In this document: positions 53,333 through 64,000 of the stretch, one piece after another | Layout: every line of letters starts with the position of its first letter | How positions within the stretch are numbered: position 1 is the first letter of the stretch | NCBI RefSeq assembly: GCF_002238045.1 | Contig: NZ_NBYO01000001.1 | Span: 434,001-498,000, forward strand | Reading direction: 5' to 3' | DNA: 64,000 nucleotides | Source: Notoacmeibacter marinus | GTDB lineage: Bacteria > Pseudomonadota > Alphaproteobacteria > Rhizobiales > Rhizobiaceae | Made by a program: the position numbers and the translations under genes | Notes under the pieces: generated by a model | The model's input: the letters and a program-made list of their open reading frames with translations, nothing else | What the model was told of the DNA's origin: nothing | Databases searched by the model: none

Positions 53333-53572
53333 ATCGAGCAACCTTTCCACAAGGTGAGCGCGCCTTCGACCAATGTCGGCGCGGCGCGGTCCTTATATGT
53401 GTTGCAAGGGGCAGGCAAAAGACATAGTTTCCGCCGCGAACCGGGCCGGGGCGGTCCGGAACAAGCCCAACCGGCTTGCTCGCAATGCCTTTCGGGGGAA
53501 CGATCGGAAGGGTTGGCGGTATCGGACCGCGTGATCTGTTGCGGGAACGACCTTCTAGGAGCCTGGAGTTTC

Positions 53573-54580
53573 ATGGACTCTTTTGAACTGAACAAGATCG
53601 TCGGTGGCCTTCTGGCCGCAGTGTTTGTCGTTTTCTCGATCGGCCTGATATCGGACGCCATCTTCCATGAAGAAGTGCCGGAGCAGGCAGGCTTTGCCAT
53701 CGAGGTGGCCGAAGAGGCAGAAAGCGGAGCCGCTGGCGGCGGCGAAGCCGAGACCGTTTCCATCGCAACGCTTATGGCGAGCGCAGACCCGGCCGCCGGC
53801 GAGAGCGTGTTCAAGAAATGCGCATCGTGCCACTCGATCGATGAGGGTGGGGCCAACAAGGTCGGTCCGAACCTCTACGGCGTTGTCGGCGGCGCCATCG
53901 CCGCCAAGGACGGGTTTTCTTACTCCGAAGCGATGAATACTTATGCCGGCGAAGTCGGCGAGTGGGATTTCGAACCGCTCAACGCGTTTCTTCTGAAGCC
54001 CAAGGATGAAGTGCCGGGAACGGCCATGGGCTTTGCCGGGCTGAAAAAGGATTCCGACCGCGCCAATCTCATCGCCTGGATGAACGAGCAGTCGTCCAGC
54101 CCCAAGCCGCTGCCTGAGCCGGAGGCAGAGGAAGATGCTGCTGGTGAAGAAGCCGGTGCAAAGGCCGAAGGCGCGATGGAGGCCGAGGCCCAGCCTCAGG
54201 CCGAGAGCGCGGCACCCGCCGATGGCGCGGGCGATCCGGCGGGCGCCACACCTGCCGAAACCACCACCGACGCGGCTCCGTCTTCGGAAACCGGACCTGC
54301 CGATCAGGCGCCGACCGCAGTCGAGGGCACCGGCGAAGCGCTGAACGAAACCGAGCCGACGACGAGTGGCGACGAGGCTGGCACTGAGGACGCGACGTCG
54401 ACCGACAATACCGCTCCTCAAACCGAGAGCGCCGCACCGACAGGAACCGAGAGCGAAGCTCCCGCAGAGCCCGACGCGGACACGACGACCGGCAGCGGTT
54501 CCTCAACCGATACGCCCGCTGCGACCGAGGGCGAAACGTTGACCGAAGAAGAGCTTCTGCGACGGCAACAGGCCAACTGA
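53573..54580 (+). CDS. Membrane-anchored cytochrome c (CycM type) with long acidic tail
   Basis: A 335-residue protein. An N-terminal uncleaved helix (about 9-31) anchors a class I cytochrome c domain (about 72-172) with haem motif CASCH at 83-87 and axial Met in GTAMGF (about 152), homologous to rhizobial CycM. Residues about 177-335 form a low-complexity tail rich in Glu, Ala, Pro, Thr, Gly and Asp, without hydrophobic segments. CycM proteins carry electrons from the bc1 complex to terminal oxidases. Known CycM proteins end near the haem domain, so the tail nearly doubles the length. A GGAG precedes the ATG; the gene is divergent from kdsB. Confidence 0.93.
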   Translation: MDSFELNKIVGGLLAAVFVVFSIGLISDAIFHEEVPEQAGFAIEVAEEAESGAAGGGEAETVSIATLMASADPAAGESVFKKCASCHSIDEGGANKVGPNLYGVVGGAIAAKDGFSYSEAMNTYAGEVGEWDFEPLNAFLLKPKDEVPGTAMGFAGLKKDSDRANLIAWMNEQSSSPKPLPEPEAEEDAAGEEAGAKAEGAMEAEAQPQAESAAPADGAGDPAGATPAETTTDAAPSSETGPADQAPTAVEGTGEALNETEPTTSGDEAGTEDATSTDNTAPQTESAAPTGTESEAPAEPDADTTTGSGSSTDTPAATEGETLTEEELLRRQQAN

Positions 54581-54640
54581 GCGGATGCATTTGCGGCCGA
54601 TGACAGCGGCTACCTTTCCGCTTTGTCATGCAGACACCAT

Positions 54641-54669
54641 GAAAAAGCCGGCTTCTGGCCGGCTTTTTT
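54641..54669 (+). terminator. Intrinsic terminator after the cytochrome c gene
   Basis: AAAAGCCGGC (54643-54652) pairs with GCCGGCTTTT (from 54657) across a short loop, followed by further T residues, a canonical intrinsic terminator 60 bases after the stop. Confidence 0.9.
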
Positions 54670-54774
54670 GTTGCCATTGGACCCGTCTGCCCTCCCTTAT
54701 TGCTGGTGTCGAAGACCGATCGGACACCGTTCCAAAGGGAACGGCGGCGGATTTCATGGTCAGGGAGTGAATGC

Positions 54775-56796
54775 ATGACGGAACGACGGCAGCGTGAAAA
54801 CGGCCATATCGGCGACCGCATGACGAGGATGATGCTTGATCGCCGAGCGCTGCTGATGGCCGGAGGATGCGGCCTCGCCTCTTTGGCCGCATTCGGCCTG
54901 CCATCGGTCGTGAAAGCACAGGCCGTGGCCATTCCCGATCCGAAACTCCCGGCCGCCGACATTCGCGAAGCGCTGCCATGGCATCACGCCACGACCCTTC
55001 TGGGCGAAGCGAAGTATCCGGAAGGCTTCGAACGGTTCGACTACGTCAACCCGAACGCGCCAAAGGGCGGGATCGTGCGGCAGGGCTCGCTCGGCAGTTT
55101 CGACAGCTTCAATCCCATCATCCCGAAGGGCGAGGTCGGCGCCGGACTTGGCCTGATGTATGAGACGCTCTTCATGCGGGCGCTCGATGAGGCGGACGTC
55201 TCGGCCATGTACGGCCTTCTGGCCACTGCCATCAAATATCCGGAGGACTTCTCCTGGGTATCGCTGAAGCTGAACCCGAAGGCGAGATGGCACGATGGCG
55301 AACCGGTCAAGGTCAGCGACGTTGTCTGGAGTCTTGCCAAGCTGACGGAACTCAATCCGCTTTATAAGTTCTACTTTGCCAACGTTGTCGAAGCAGTCGA
55401 GAGCGCGCCAGGCGAGGTGACCTTTCTCTTCAACGAGCGCGGCAATCGGGAACTGCCGCATATTGTCAGCGAGATTCTGGTTCTGCCGCAACATTGGTGG
55501 GAAGGCGAAGACGCCAATGGCGAAACCCGCGACATCACGGCGACCACGCTAAAGCCCCCGCTTGGAAGCGGCCCCTACCGTATCGGCGCTTTCAGCGCGG
55601 GCCAGTCGATCACCTATGAGAAGGTCGAGGATTACTGGGGCGAAGACCTGCCGGTAAATGTCGGTTCCAACAATTTCGACCGGATCCGTTATGAGTATTT
55701 CCGCGACAGTGTCGCGATGATTCAGGCGCTCAAGGCTGGCGATCTGGATTTCCGCGCCGAAAATAGCGCGACAACCTGGACGACAGCCTATACCGACAAT
55801 CTTTTTCCGGCGCGGCGGAAGGGCTATGTCGATCTGATGACTGTGCCCGACAAGGCCTCCGGCGTGATGCAGGCCTTCGTGCCGAACATGCGACGCAGGA
55901 AATTTCAGGACCCGCTGGTCCGGCGCGCGATCAATTACGCCTTCGATTTCGAGACGCTGAACCGCACCATCTACCAAAACCTCTATCTGCGGCCGGAAAG
56001 CTATTTCTCGGGCACCGAACTGGCCTCTTCGGGCCTACCCGAAGGCATGGAACTGGACATCCTCGAGGAGCACCGCGACAAGCTGCCCGAAACGGTCTTC
56101 AACGAGGTCTACACCAATCCAATAGGCGGTTCGAACAGCGCGATGCGCAAGAACCTCCGCATGGCGCTCGACCTCTTCAAGAAGGCCGGATACGAACTGC
56201 GCGACCGCCGCCTTGTCGATACGCAGACCGGCGAGCCGTTCACGTTCGAAATCCTCTATGCCACCGAAGCTTCGTCGCGGTCGATCATTCCACTACAGCA
56301 GTCACTCCGACGTATCGGCGTCGATGTCTCGCTGCGGCAGATGGAGCCGAACGCCTATCTGGAACGACGGCGCAATTTCGATTACGACATGATCATCGCC
56401 GCCTGGGGCCAATCCCTTTCTCCCGGCAATGAACAGCGCGAGATGTGGGGTAGCGGATCGAAGGATTCGCCGGGTTCGCGAAATTTTGCCGGTATTTCAG
56501 ACCCCGGCATCGACGCGCTGATCGACGAAGTGATCTTTTCGGAGACCCGCGAGCACCTGGTCGCTGCCACAAAGGCGCTCGACCGCGCGCTTCTGCATCA
56601 CCACTACGTCATTCCGCAAATCTACTATCCGTATGACCGGCTCGTCGTCTGGAAACGGATCACCGGCCCTGATCCACTGCCGGAGTTCTCCGTCGGCTTT
56701 CCTACCGTTTGGTGGGAAGACAAGGAATGGGCAAGGATCATTGCCGCCGGGCTGGACGATCTGCCCGAACCGCCGGAGCCGCCGACGGATGGCTGA
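54775..56796 (+). CDS. yejA: Peptide ABC transporter substrate-binding protein, YejA-like (first copy)
   Basis: A 673-residue SBP_bac_5 protein. A leader with a hydrophobic segment (about 27-49, ending VVKAQA) is followed by the YejA hallmark FDYVNPNAPKGGIVRQGSLGSFDSFNP, and by PYRIGAFSAGQSITYEKVEDYWG. YejABEF transports microcin C and small peptides in E. coli. The ATG at 54775 has GGGAG upstream. The stop overlaps the start of a second yejA-like gene, so two binding proteins feed one transporter. Confidence 0.92.
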   Translation: MTERRQRENGHIGDRMTRMMLDRRALLMAGGCGLASLAAFGLPSVVKAQAVAIPDPKLPAADIREALPWHHATTLLGEAKYPEGFERFDYVNPNAPKGGIVRQGSLGSFDSFNPIIPKGEVGAGLGLMYETLFMRALDEADVSAMYGLLATAIKYPEDFSWVSLKLNPKARWHDGEPVKVSDVVWSLAKLTELNPLYKFYFANVVEAVESAPGEVTFLFNERGNRELPHIVSEILVLPQHWWEGEDANGETRDITATTLKPPLGSGPYRIGAFSAGQSITYEKVEDYWGEDLPVNVGSNNFDRIRYEYFRDSVAMIQALKAGDLDFRAENSATTWTTAYTDNLFPARRKGYVDLMTVPDKASGVMQAFVPNMRRRKFQDPLVRRAINYAFDFETLNRTIYQNLYLRPESYFSGTELASSGLPEGMELDILEEHRDKLPETVFNEVYTNPIGGSNSAMRKNLRMALDLFKKAGYELRDRRLVDTQTGEPFTFEILYATEASSRSIIPLQQSLRRIGVDVSLRQMEPNAYLERRRNFDYDMIIAAWGQSLSPGNEQREMWGSGSKDSPGSRNFAGISDPGIDALIDEVIFSETREHLVAATKALDRALLHHHYVIPQIYYPYDRLVVWKRITGPDPLPEFSVGFPTVWWEDKEWARIIAAGLDDLPEPPEPPTDG

Positions 56797-58744
56797 TTTT
56801 GACATGTCCGGTGCCAATCGCCGCTCCGTGCTAGCCGGCGCTGTGGCATTGGCCGCAGCGCCTCTTCTGCCACGTCGCCTCTTTGCCGAAACGCCGCGAG
56901 GCGTATCGCTCCACGGTCTGTCGGCGTTCGGCGAACTGAAATACGGGCCGGATTTCACGCATTTCGACTACGCCAACCCCGAGGCGCCAAAGGGCGGGCG
57001 CATCTCGTTTCAGGCGCCGAACTGGATCGGCAACCAAAGTTCCAGCGGCTTCGACACGCTGAACATGTTCGTGCTGCGCGGCATCGGCGCGCCCCGGCTC
57101 GAACTGACCTATGACAGCCTGATGACACCGGCTCCGGTCCATACGATGGCGGGTGCGCTCGACGAGCCGGATTCCGTCTACGGTCTGCTCGCCGAAAGCG
57201 TCACGGTCGAGGACGACGGGAAGCGGTACCGTTTCAAATTGCGACCGGAAGCCCGGTTCCATGATGGAACGCGGGTGACGGCAGCCGACGTCGCGGACAG
57301 CTACGAACGATGGCAGGATTCGTCGACGCACCCTTATTTCTCCTCATCGCTCGTGCAATTGGCTGGCATCGAGGCCAAGGGCGACGACGAAGTCGACCTT
57401 GTTTTCTCCGGCGTACAGAATGAACGGATGATCCTTTCGGCGGCGGCCATGCCCGTCGTCTCGAAAGCCTTTTGGGACAACCATCCTTATGACGGGTCCC
57501 AACTGGTCGCGCCGCTCGGCAGCGGCCCCTATCGCGTCGGTCGAATGCGGGCCGGTACGTTCATCGAATATGACCGCGTGCGCGATTACTGGGCCGCCGA
57601 TCTGTCGGTCCGCCGCGGGCTCTACCACTTCGACACCATCCGGCTGGAGACGTTCCGCGACCACGCGCCGGCCTTCGAGAGCTTCAAGAAGGGCGAGACC
57701 CTCTATCGCGAGGAGTTTTCCGCGCAACGCTGGGCACAACAATACGATTTTCCGGCCCTGAACGATGGCCGTGTGATCAAGCGCGAAGTGCCCCAGGAGG
57801 AAGTCGGCGGCTTCCAGGGCATAGCGATCAACCGACGGCGCGAGAAGTTCGACGATCTTCGCACACGTCAGGCGCTCGACCTCTGCTTCGATTTCGAATG
57901 GATGAACCGGCAACTCTTCTTCGGCCAATATGAGCGGACGATTTCCTATTTCCACGGTTCGGAGTTTGCCGCGGAGGGAGCGGCCAGCGATGCGGAGCGC
58001 GCCTTACTGGAGCCTTTCGCTGCCAAATTGCCGGACGGTATTTTCGAGACTCCGCCAATGCCGACCGCTTCCGATGGTTCGGGGCAGGATCGCTCCAAGC
58101 TTCGGGAGGCGGCGCGCCTTCTCGCTGAGGCCGGCTGGCAACGGGGTAGTGACGGTCTGGTGATCGGCGACGATGGGCGGCCGCTCTCGGTCGAATTGCT
58201 GACCGACCAACAGGGCCTGGTCCGCATCATGCAGCCTTACAGTCAGACCCTACGGCGTATCGGCGTCGACGCTTCGGTCCGGCTGATCGAGCCAACCCTC
58301 TATGAACGGCGCGTCCGCGACTATGATTTCGACATGGCGATGCAGAACCTCAATCATGGCGCTACGCCGAACGACGACGGCATCGGGCAGATCTTCGGTA
58401 GCCGTGCGGCGACAGCCAAGGGCACACGCAATTTGGCCGGCACATCCAGCCCGGCGGTCGATGCGATAATCGAGGCAGCAGGAAAGGCGAAGAGCCGCGA
58501 CGATTTGCGAGCCGCGCTCCGCGCGCTCGACCGGATCATGCGCCATCGGCAGGACTGGGTTCTGAACTGGTCCTCGCCCACGCACCGCATTTCCCATTGG
58601 GATGTCTTCGGCTATGGGGAAAAGCCGCCTTACGGTTTCGCGGTCGAAGCCCTATGGTGGTGGGATGAGGCGAAGGCCCAGAAAATCGGCATTTCGCATT
58701 CGAACGGGTCGAGCCTTAAGGCTGGCGGAAAAGACGGAGAATAA
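56789..58744 (+). CDS. yejA: Peptide ABC transporter substrate-binding protein, YejA-like (second copy)
   Basis: A 651-residue SBP_bac_5 protein similar to the preceding one: leader with twin-Arg-like [17 protein letters not shown] and [21 protein letters not shown], then [23 protein letters not shown]. The two are clearly diverged paralogues (shared frame of conserved segments, many substitutions). The ATG at 56789 overlaps the end of copy 1; an ATG at 56804 is possible. yejB follows 8 bases after the stop. Confidence 0.92.
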   Translation: MADFDMSGANRRSVLAGAVALAAAPLLPRRLFAETPRGVSLHGLSAFGELKYGPDFTHFDYANPEAPKGGRISFQAPNWIGNQSSSGFDTLNMFVLRGIGAPRLELTYDSLMTPAPVHTMAGALDEPDSVYGLLAESVTVEDDGKRYRFKLRPEARFHDGTRVTAADVADSYERWQDSSTHPYFSSSLVQLAGIEAKGDDEVDLVFSGVQNERMILSAAAMPVVSKAFWDNHPYDGSQLVAPLGSGPYRVGRMRAGTFIEYDRVRDYWAADLSVRRGLYHFDTIRLETFRDHAPAFESFKKGETLYREEFSAQRWAQQYDFPALNDGRVIKREVPQEEVGGFQGIAINRRREKFDDLRTRQALDLCFDFEWMNRQLFFGQYERTISYFHGSEFAAEGAASDAERALLEPFAAKLPDGIFETPPMPTASDGSGQDRSKLREAARLLAEAGWQRGSDGLVIGDDGRPLSVELLTDQQGLVRIMQPYSQTLRRIGVDASVRLIEPTLYERRVRDYDFDMAMQNLNHGATPNDDGIGQIFGSRAATAKGTRNLAGTSSPAVDAIIEAAGKAKSRDDLRAALRALDRIMRHRQDWVLNWSSPTHRISHWDVFGYGEKPPYGFAVEALWWWDEAKAQKIGISHSNGSSLKAGGKDGE

Positions 58745-58752
58745 AGGCAGGC

Positions 58753-59862
58753 ATGGGAGCTTATATTCTGCGGCGTCTGCTGCTGATGATCCCGACACTT
58801 TTCGGAATCATTGCCGTGGCATTCGCCGTGGTGCAATTCGCGCCCGGCGGGCCGGTGGAACAGGTCATCGCCCGTGTGACCGGCCAGGCCGACGGAGCGA
58901 TGGACCGCCTCTCCGGCGGCGGCGGCGATATGGCCGGGGGCAGCCAGAGCTTCGACGGCGGGGGCGATGTCGGGGGGAAATACCGTGGCGCCCAAGGCCT
59001 CGATCCGGAATTTATCGCCGATCTGGAACGACAGTTCGGCTTCGACAAGCCGTGGTATGAGCGGTTCGCCGGCATGCTCTGGGATTATGTGCGCTTCGAT
59101 TTCGGCGAGAGCTATTTCCGCGACGTGAAGGTCATCGACCTGATCATCGAGAAAATGCCGGTTTCCGTCTCGCTCGGGCTGTGGCTGACACTCATATCCT
59201 ACGCCATCTCGATTCCGCTCGGCATCCGCAAGGCGGTGAAGGACGGCACGACCTTCGATACATGGACAAGCGCGATCGTCATCGTCGGCTACGCCATTCC
59301 CGGCTTTCTGTTCGCCGTGCTGCTGGTCGTGCTGTTCGCCGGCGGATCGTTTCTCGATCTCTTCCCCCTGCGCGGGCTGACATCGGACAATTGGGACCAG
59401 CTTTCCTGGCCGATGAAGATCGTCGATTATTTCTGGCACCTCACCCTGCCGCTGACGGCCATGGTGCTCAGCGCATTCGCCACCACGACGCTGCTGACAA
59501 AAAACAGTTTTCTGGACGAGATACGAAAACAATATGTCACCACCGCACGAGCCAAAGGGCTCACCGAACGCCAGGTGCTCTACGGCCATGTGTTCCGCAA
59601 CGCGATGCTCATCATCGTGGCCGGTTTTCCGGGCGCCTTCATCAGCGCGTTCTTCACCGGTTCGCTGCTGATCGAACAGATTTTCTCGCTCGATGGGCTG
59701 GGCCTGCTCGGCTATGAGAGCATTCTGAACCGCGACTACCCGGTCGTCTTCGCCAATCTCTTCATCTTCAGCCTGATCGGCCTGCTCGTCAGCCTGATCT
59801 CCGACCTCACCTATACCTGGGTCGACCCCCGTATCGATTTCGAGCGGAGGGACGTGGCATGA
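58753..59862 (+). CDS. yejB: Microcin C/peptide ABC transporter permease YejB
   Basis: A 369-residue OppB-like permease: N-terminal helix (about 7-27), [16 protein letters not shown] opening, a long periplasmic stretch between the first two helices (about 40-120) with a Gly-rich insertion (GGGGDMAGG), and five further helices. The ATPase-contact segment [16 protein letters not shown] is near 270. The overlap of its stop with yejE (ATGA) supports one operon. Confidence 0.93.
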   Translation: MGAYILRRLLLMIPTLFGIIAVAFAVVQFAPGGPVEQVIARVTGQADGAMDRLSGGGGDMAGGSQSFDGGGDVGGKYRGAQGLDPEFIADLERQFGFDKPWYERFAGMLWDYVRFDFGESYFRDVKVIDLIIEKMPVSVSLGLWLTLISYAISIPLGIRKAVKDGTTFDTWTSAIVIVGYAIPGFLFAVLLVVLFAGGSFLDLFPLRGLTSDNWDQLSWPMKIVDYFWHLTLPLTAMVLSAFATTTLLTKNSFLDEIRKQYVTTARAKGLTERQVLYGHVFRNAMLIIVAGFPGAFISAFFTGSLLIEQIFSLDGLGLLGYESILNRDYPVVFANLFIFSLIGLLVSLISDLTYTWVDPRIDFERRDVA

Positions 59863-61006
59863 CCGATACCGATCTAGTCTATGAGGAAGTCGAGAAGGCC
59901 CGCGCCGCCCAGCGGCCGTTTCTGTCGCCGCTCAATCAGCGGCGATGGCAGAATTTCAAGGCCAACCGGCGCGGCTACTGGTCGCTCTGGATCTTCCTGG
60001 TTCTGTTCGTGCTATCGCTCGGCGCTGAACTGATCGCCAATGACCGGCCGATCATGGCGTCCTATCAGGGCGAACTGCTCTTTCCCGTCGTGATCGACTA
60101 TCCGGAGGAGAAGTTCGGCGGTTTCTACGCCGAGACCGACTATCGGGATCCCTTCATCGCCGAGGAGATCGAAGCCAATGGCTGGATGGTCTGGCCGCCC
60201 ATCCGCTACAGCTACCAGACGGTGAATCGCGAAATTCCCGAAGGCACACCGGCCAAACCGTCCTGGCTCTATGACGAAGAGACGCGTTGCAAGCTCTACC
60301 CGAACGGGGTGGACGATACGCAGTGCCGGCTCGGCAACTGGAACTGGCTCGGCACCGACAATCAGGGCCGCGACGTGCTCGCCCGCTCGATCTACGGCTT
60401 CCGCATCTCGGTTCTGTTCGGGCTGATCCTGACGCTTTTCTCCGGCGTGATCGGCGTCGGCGCCGGCGCCGTTCAGGGCTATTATGGCGGCTGGATCGAC
60501 CTCATCTTCCAGCGCTTCATCGAAATCTGGACGTCGATTCCCGTTCTCTATCTGCTGCTGATCATTGCCGCCGTGCTGCCGCCGGGCTTCTGGATCCTGC
60601 TCGGGATCATGCTGCTGTTCTCATGGGTGGCCTTTGTCGGCGTCGTGCGGGCCGAATTTCTGCGCGCGCGCAATTTTGAATATGTGAATGCGGCGCGGGC
60701 GCTCGGCGTCTCCAACCGCACCATCATGTGGCGGCACCTGCTGCCCAACGCCATGGTCGCCACGCTGACCTTCCTGCCCTTCATCCTGAACGGCTCGATC
60801 ACCACGCTGACCAGCCTCGACTTCCTCGGCTTCGGCCTGCCGCCCGGCTCGCCATCGCTCGGCGAAATGCTGGCGCAGGGCAAGCAATATCCGGGTTCGC
60901 CCTGGCTGGGCCTGTCCGGCTTCGCGGTCATCTCCATCATGCTATCGCTGCTGATCTTTATCGGCGAAGCGACGCGCGATGCCTTCGATCCGCGCAGGAC
61001 GTTCAA

Positions 61007-61010
<4 letters not shown>
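59859..61010 (+). CDS. yejE: Microcin C/peptide ABC transporter permease YejE
   Basis: A 383-residue OppC-like permease. A cytoplasmic N-terminus ([21 protein letters not shown], leading into helix 1 at about 42-60) is followed by a large periplasmic loop and five helices. The [20 protein letters not shown] segment and the ATPase-docking [21 protein letters not shown] are family features. It pairs with YejB. Its stop overlaps the yejF ATG. Confidence 0.94.
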
Positions 61011-62643
<1,633 letters not shown>

Positions 62644-62647
<4 letters not shown>

Positions 62648-63246
62648 GCGACGGCACGCCCGAAGGCGACCGCGCGGCGGCAACGACGATCGCCGGCGAG
62701 ACCGTTCTGCATGAAGGCTACCGGACGCTCGCCCGCTATCGCAACCGCCATGCCGAGCCGGACGGCTCGCGGAGCGATGAGGAAACGCGCGACCTTCTGA
62801 TGGCGGGCCGCGTGGTCGGTGTCATCGCGCACGATCCGGCGGCGGACAAACTCGTCCTGATCCGCCAGTATCGGCTGGCCGCGCATCTGGCGACCGGAAA
62901 GGGCGATCTGGTCGAACTGGTCGCCGGCGGCGTCGAGGACGGCGAAGACGCCGAAACGAGCGTCCGCCGCGAATTGAAGGAAGAGACCGGGCTGGACGCC
63001 ACGCGCATCGTCCATCTCTTCGATGCCATGCCGACGCCGGGCATCTGCACCGAACTGGCGCATTTCTATTACGCCGAGGTCGATGCGTCGAAACTGCCCG
63101 ACCGCGCCGGCGAGGACGAGCACGAAGCGACCTTCCCCTTCGCGCTACCGATCGATGAGGCCATCGCGCTGATCGACAGCGGCGCCTGCGTCAACGGGTT
63201 CCTGATGCTGGGACTGCACTGGTTCGCGCGGAAGCGGGCCGTCTGA
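62644..63246 (+). CDS. NUDIX hydrolase, ADP-ribose pyrophosphatase-like
   Basis: A 200-residue enzyme. The NUDIX box is GGVEDGEDAETSVRRELKEETG (residues about 98-119), preceded by LIRQYR, as in ADP-ribose/sugar-nucleotide pyrophosphatases of the NudF type. Overlap with yejF suggests it is the last gene of the peptide-transporter operon. A role tied to the imported peptide or to nucleotide conjugates (microcin C is a peptide-nucleotide) is an attractive but unproven idea. Confidence 0.85.
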
Positions 63247-63371
63247 TCGCTGTCGCCCCATTCAGGACGGCGATTGCCTTTCCCAAAAGTACGGGAAGCA
63301 AACGTCTACCAGCTGCAATAGAACACTATGAAAATCTAAAGTTGGTTGCCGGAAGATTTCGGTCAACTTCT

Positions 63372-64000
63372 TCATTCGACCGTCGGATCGTATCCTTTGG
63401 GCGTCAAAAGCGATGGGCCGGCGCAACCATTGTGTATGGTCTGCTCGCCAGTTCCTGACACGAAAAATCGAGATGCATCTTTGTTGTTGAGATCCGGCGT
63501 GGACTGAAGATAGGAGATCACTTGACAGTTATTCTGGTTCTTCGACGTTGGACCAACACCGACGGCCACCGGGAAGATCGGATCAGGATTCCGAATTTCG
63601 TAGCCTCCCATTTCGATTAGGCGGCCGCGCTCCTCTGTAAAGGTATTTACTATGACGGAGAGATTAGCATCCGTTAAACCGTGCTCATCTTTAAGAAAAC
63701 TTACCTCGCATATGCGAGCCACCTTTCCGTTTCCTCTCGGATATTCACGTTCACGAATGACGAATTCGCTTCCGGGTCTTCCCCAGCTCTGTTCTTCGTA
63801 CTCGTAACCCGGCAGTACGATATACTCTCCTACCTTGAAAGGTGCCTTTATTCGTGTTCTCAGGCCGAGATTATCGAGGCCGTTTGCATCGACTGCCGTG
63901 CCAGTCTCTATAGCGATACGGCACCGGGACCAGAGATCAAACCAATCCTGCGACAGGTCTTCAGATGCGCAGGTCGGCTGAGATTGAAAACAAGCTACGA
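63372..64000 (-). CDS. Exported-looking hypothetical protein, N-terminus outside the window
   Basis: The frame is open from the TGA at 63372-63374 to the window edge, giving 209 residues of the C-terminal part. Not recognised. Visible features: several cysteines (ACFQ, TCASED, SRCRIA, RICEVS, NNCQVI, NGCAG), aromatic and Gly/Asn-rich stretches, and no obvious membrane helix. By eye it is lower in G+C than the genes to its left, suggesting later acquisition. An internal GTG at 63722 could be mistaken for its start, but upstream codons continue without a stop. Confidence 0.7.
   Translation of the reverse strand, partial: VACFQSQPTCASEDLSQDWFDLWSRCRIAIETGTAVDANGLDNLGLRTRIKAPFKVGEYIVLPGYEYEEQSWGRPGSEFVIREREYPRGNGKVARICEVSFLKDEHGLTDANLSVIVNTFTEERGRLIEMGGYEIRNPDPIFPVAVGVGPTSKNQNNCQVISYLQSTPDLNNKDASRFFVSGTGEQTIHNGCAGPSLLTPKGYDPTVE

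Overview
The window is a gene-dense, high-G+C stretch of chromosome from an alphaproteobacterium, most likely order Hyphomicrobiales (Rhizobiales). The main evidence is gene order: rpmH-rnpA-yidC-engB followed by argB, dapD/dapE beside truA-fmt-def, and ffs-dnaX-ybaB-recR are arrangements typical of that group. No phage, IS transposase or CRISPR array is visible. All calls come from reading the sequence; no database search was run.

Left part (1-19.5 kb): a GlcG-like fragment, a gamma-carbonic anhydrase and a SulP anion transporter come first. An island that can account for reductive pyrimidine (uracil/thymine) breakdown follows: a class III aminotransferase (Tpa-like), preT-preA (dihydropyrimidine dehydrogenase), a RutR-type TetR repressor, an M20 N-carbamoyl-amino-acid hydrolase (beta-ureidopropionase candidate), dihydropyrimidinase, and an NMT1/THI5-type ABC importer (ATPase, two permeases, binding protein). 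Near-consensus RutR operators lie in front of both preT and the M20 hydrolase, linking two separated transcription units. A lower-G+C exported protein and a DUF559 nuclease-like gene interrupt the operon. The DUF559 gene is bracketed by inverted copies of a REP-like element, and a second inverted pair sits between the ABC ATPase and permease genes. A cytochrome c peroxidase with a perfect FNR-type box and a membrane GGDEF protein lie between preTA and rutR.

Middle part (19.6-46.4 kb): tRNA-Arg(ACG), a small lipoprotein, an EF-hand protein, an FMN riboswitch with a possible Shine-Dalgarno-sequestering helix in front of ribN, a histidine kinase, and a TVP38/flavin-disulfide-reductase pair. The rpmH-rnpA-yidC-engB core follows. 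Between engB and argB lies a candidate envelope-stress unit: ECF sigma factor, RskA-like anti-sigma factor, fasciclin protein and a probably Tat-exported MsrB. After argB come a DMT transporter, a pyrimidine 5'-nucleotidase, a LOG-family protein, dapD, DUF805, dapE with a coupled membrane protein, and truA-fmt-def convergent to it. rmuC, a rhodanese, a lytic transglycosylase and a GFA protein complete this part.

Right part (46.4-64 kb): recR, ybaB, dnaX and the 4.5S RNA; HIT-nudC; pheA-kdsB; a membrane-anchored cytochrome c with a long acidic tail; then a tightly packed yej-type peptide ABC operon with two tandem binding-protein genes (yejA-yejA-yejB-yejE-yejF) ending in a NUDIX hydrolase. 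The right edge cuts a lower-G+C exported-looking protein gene whose N-terminus is outside the window.
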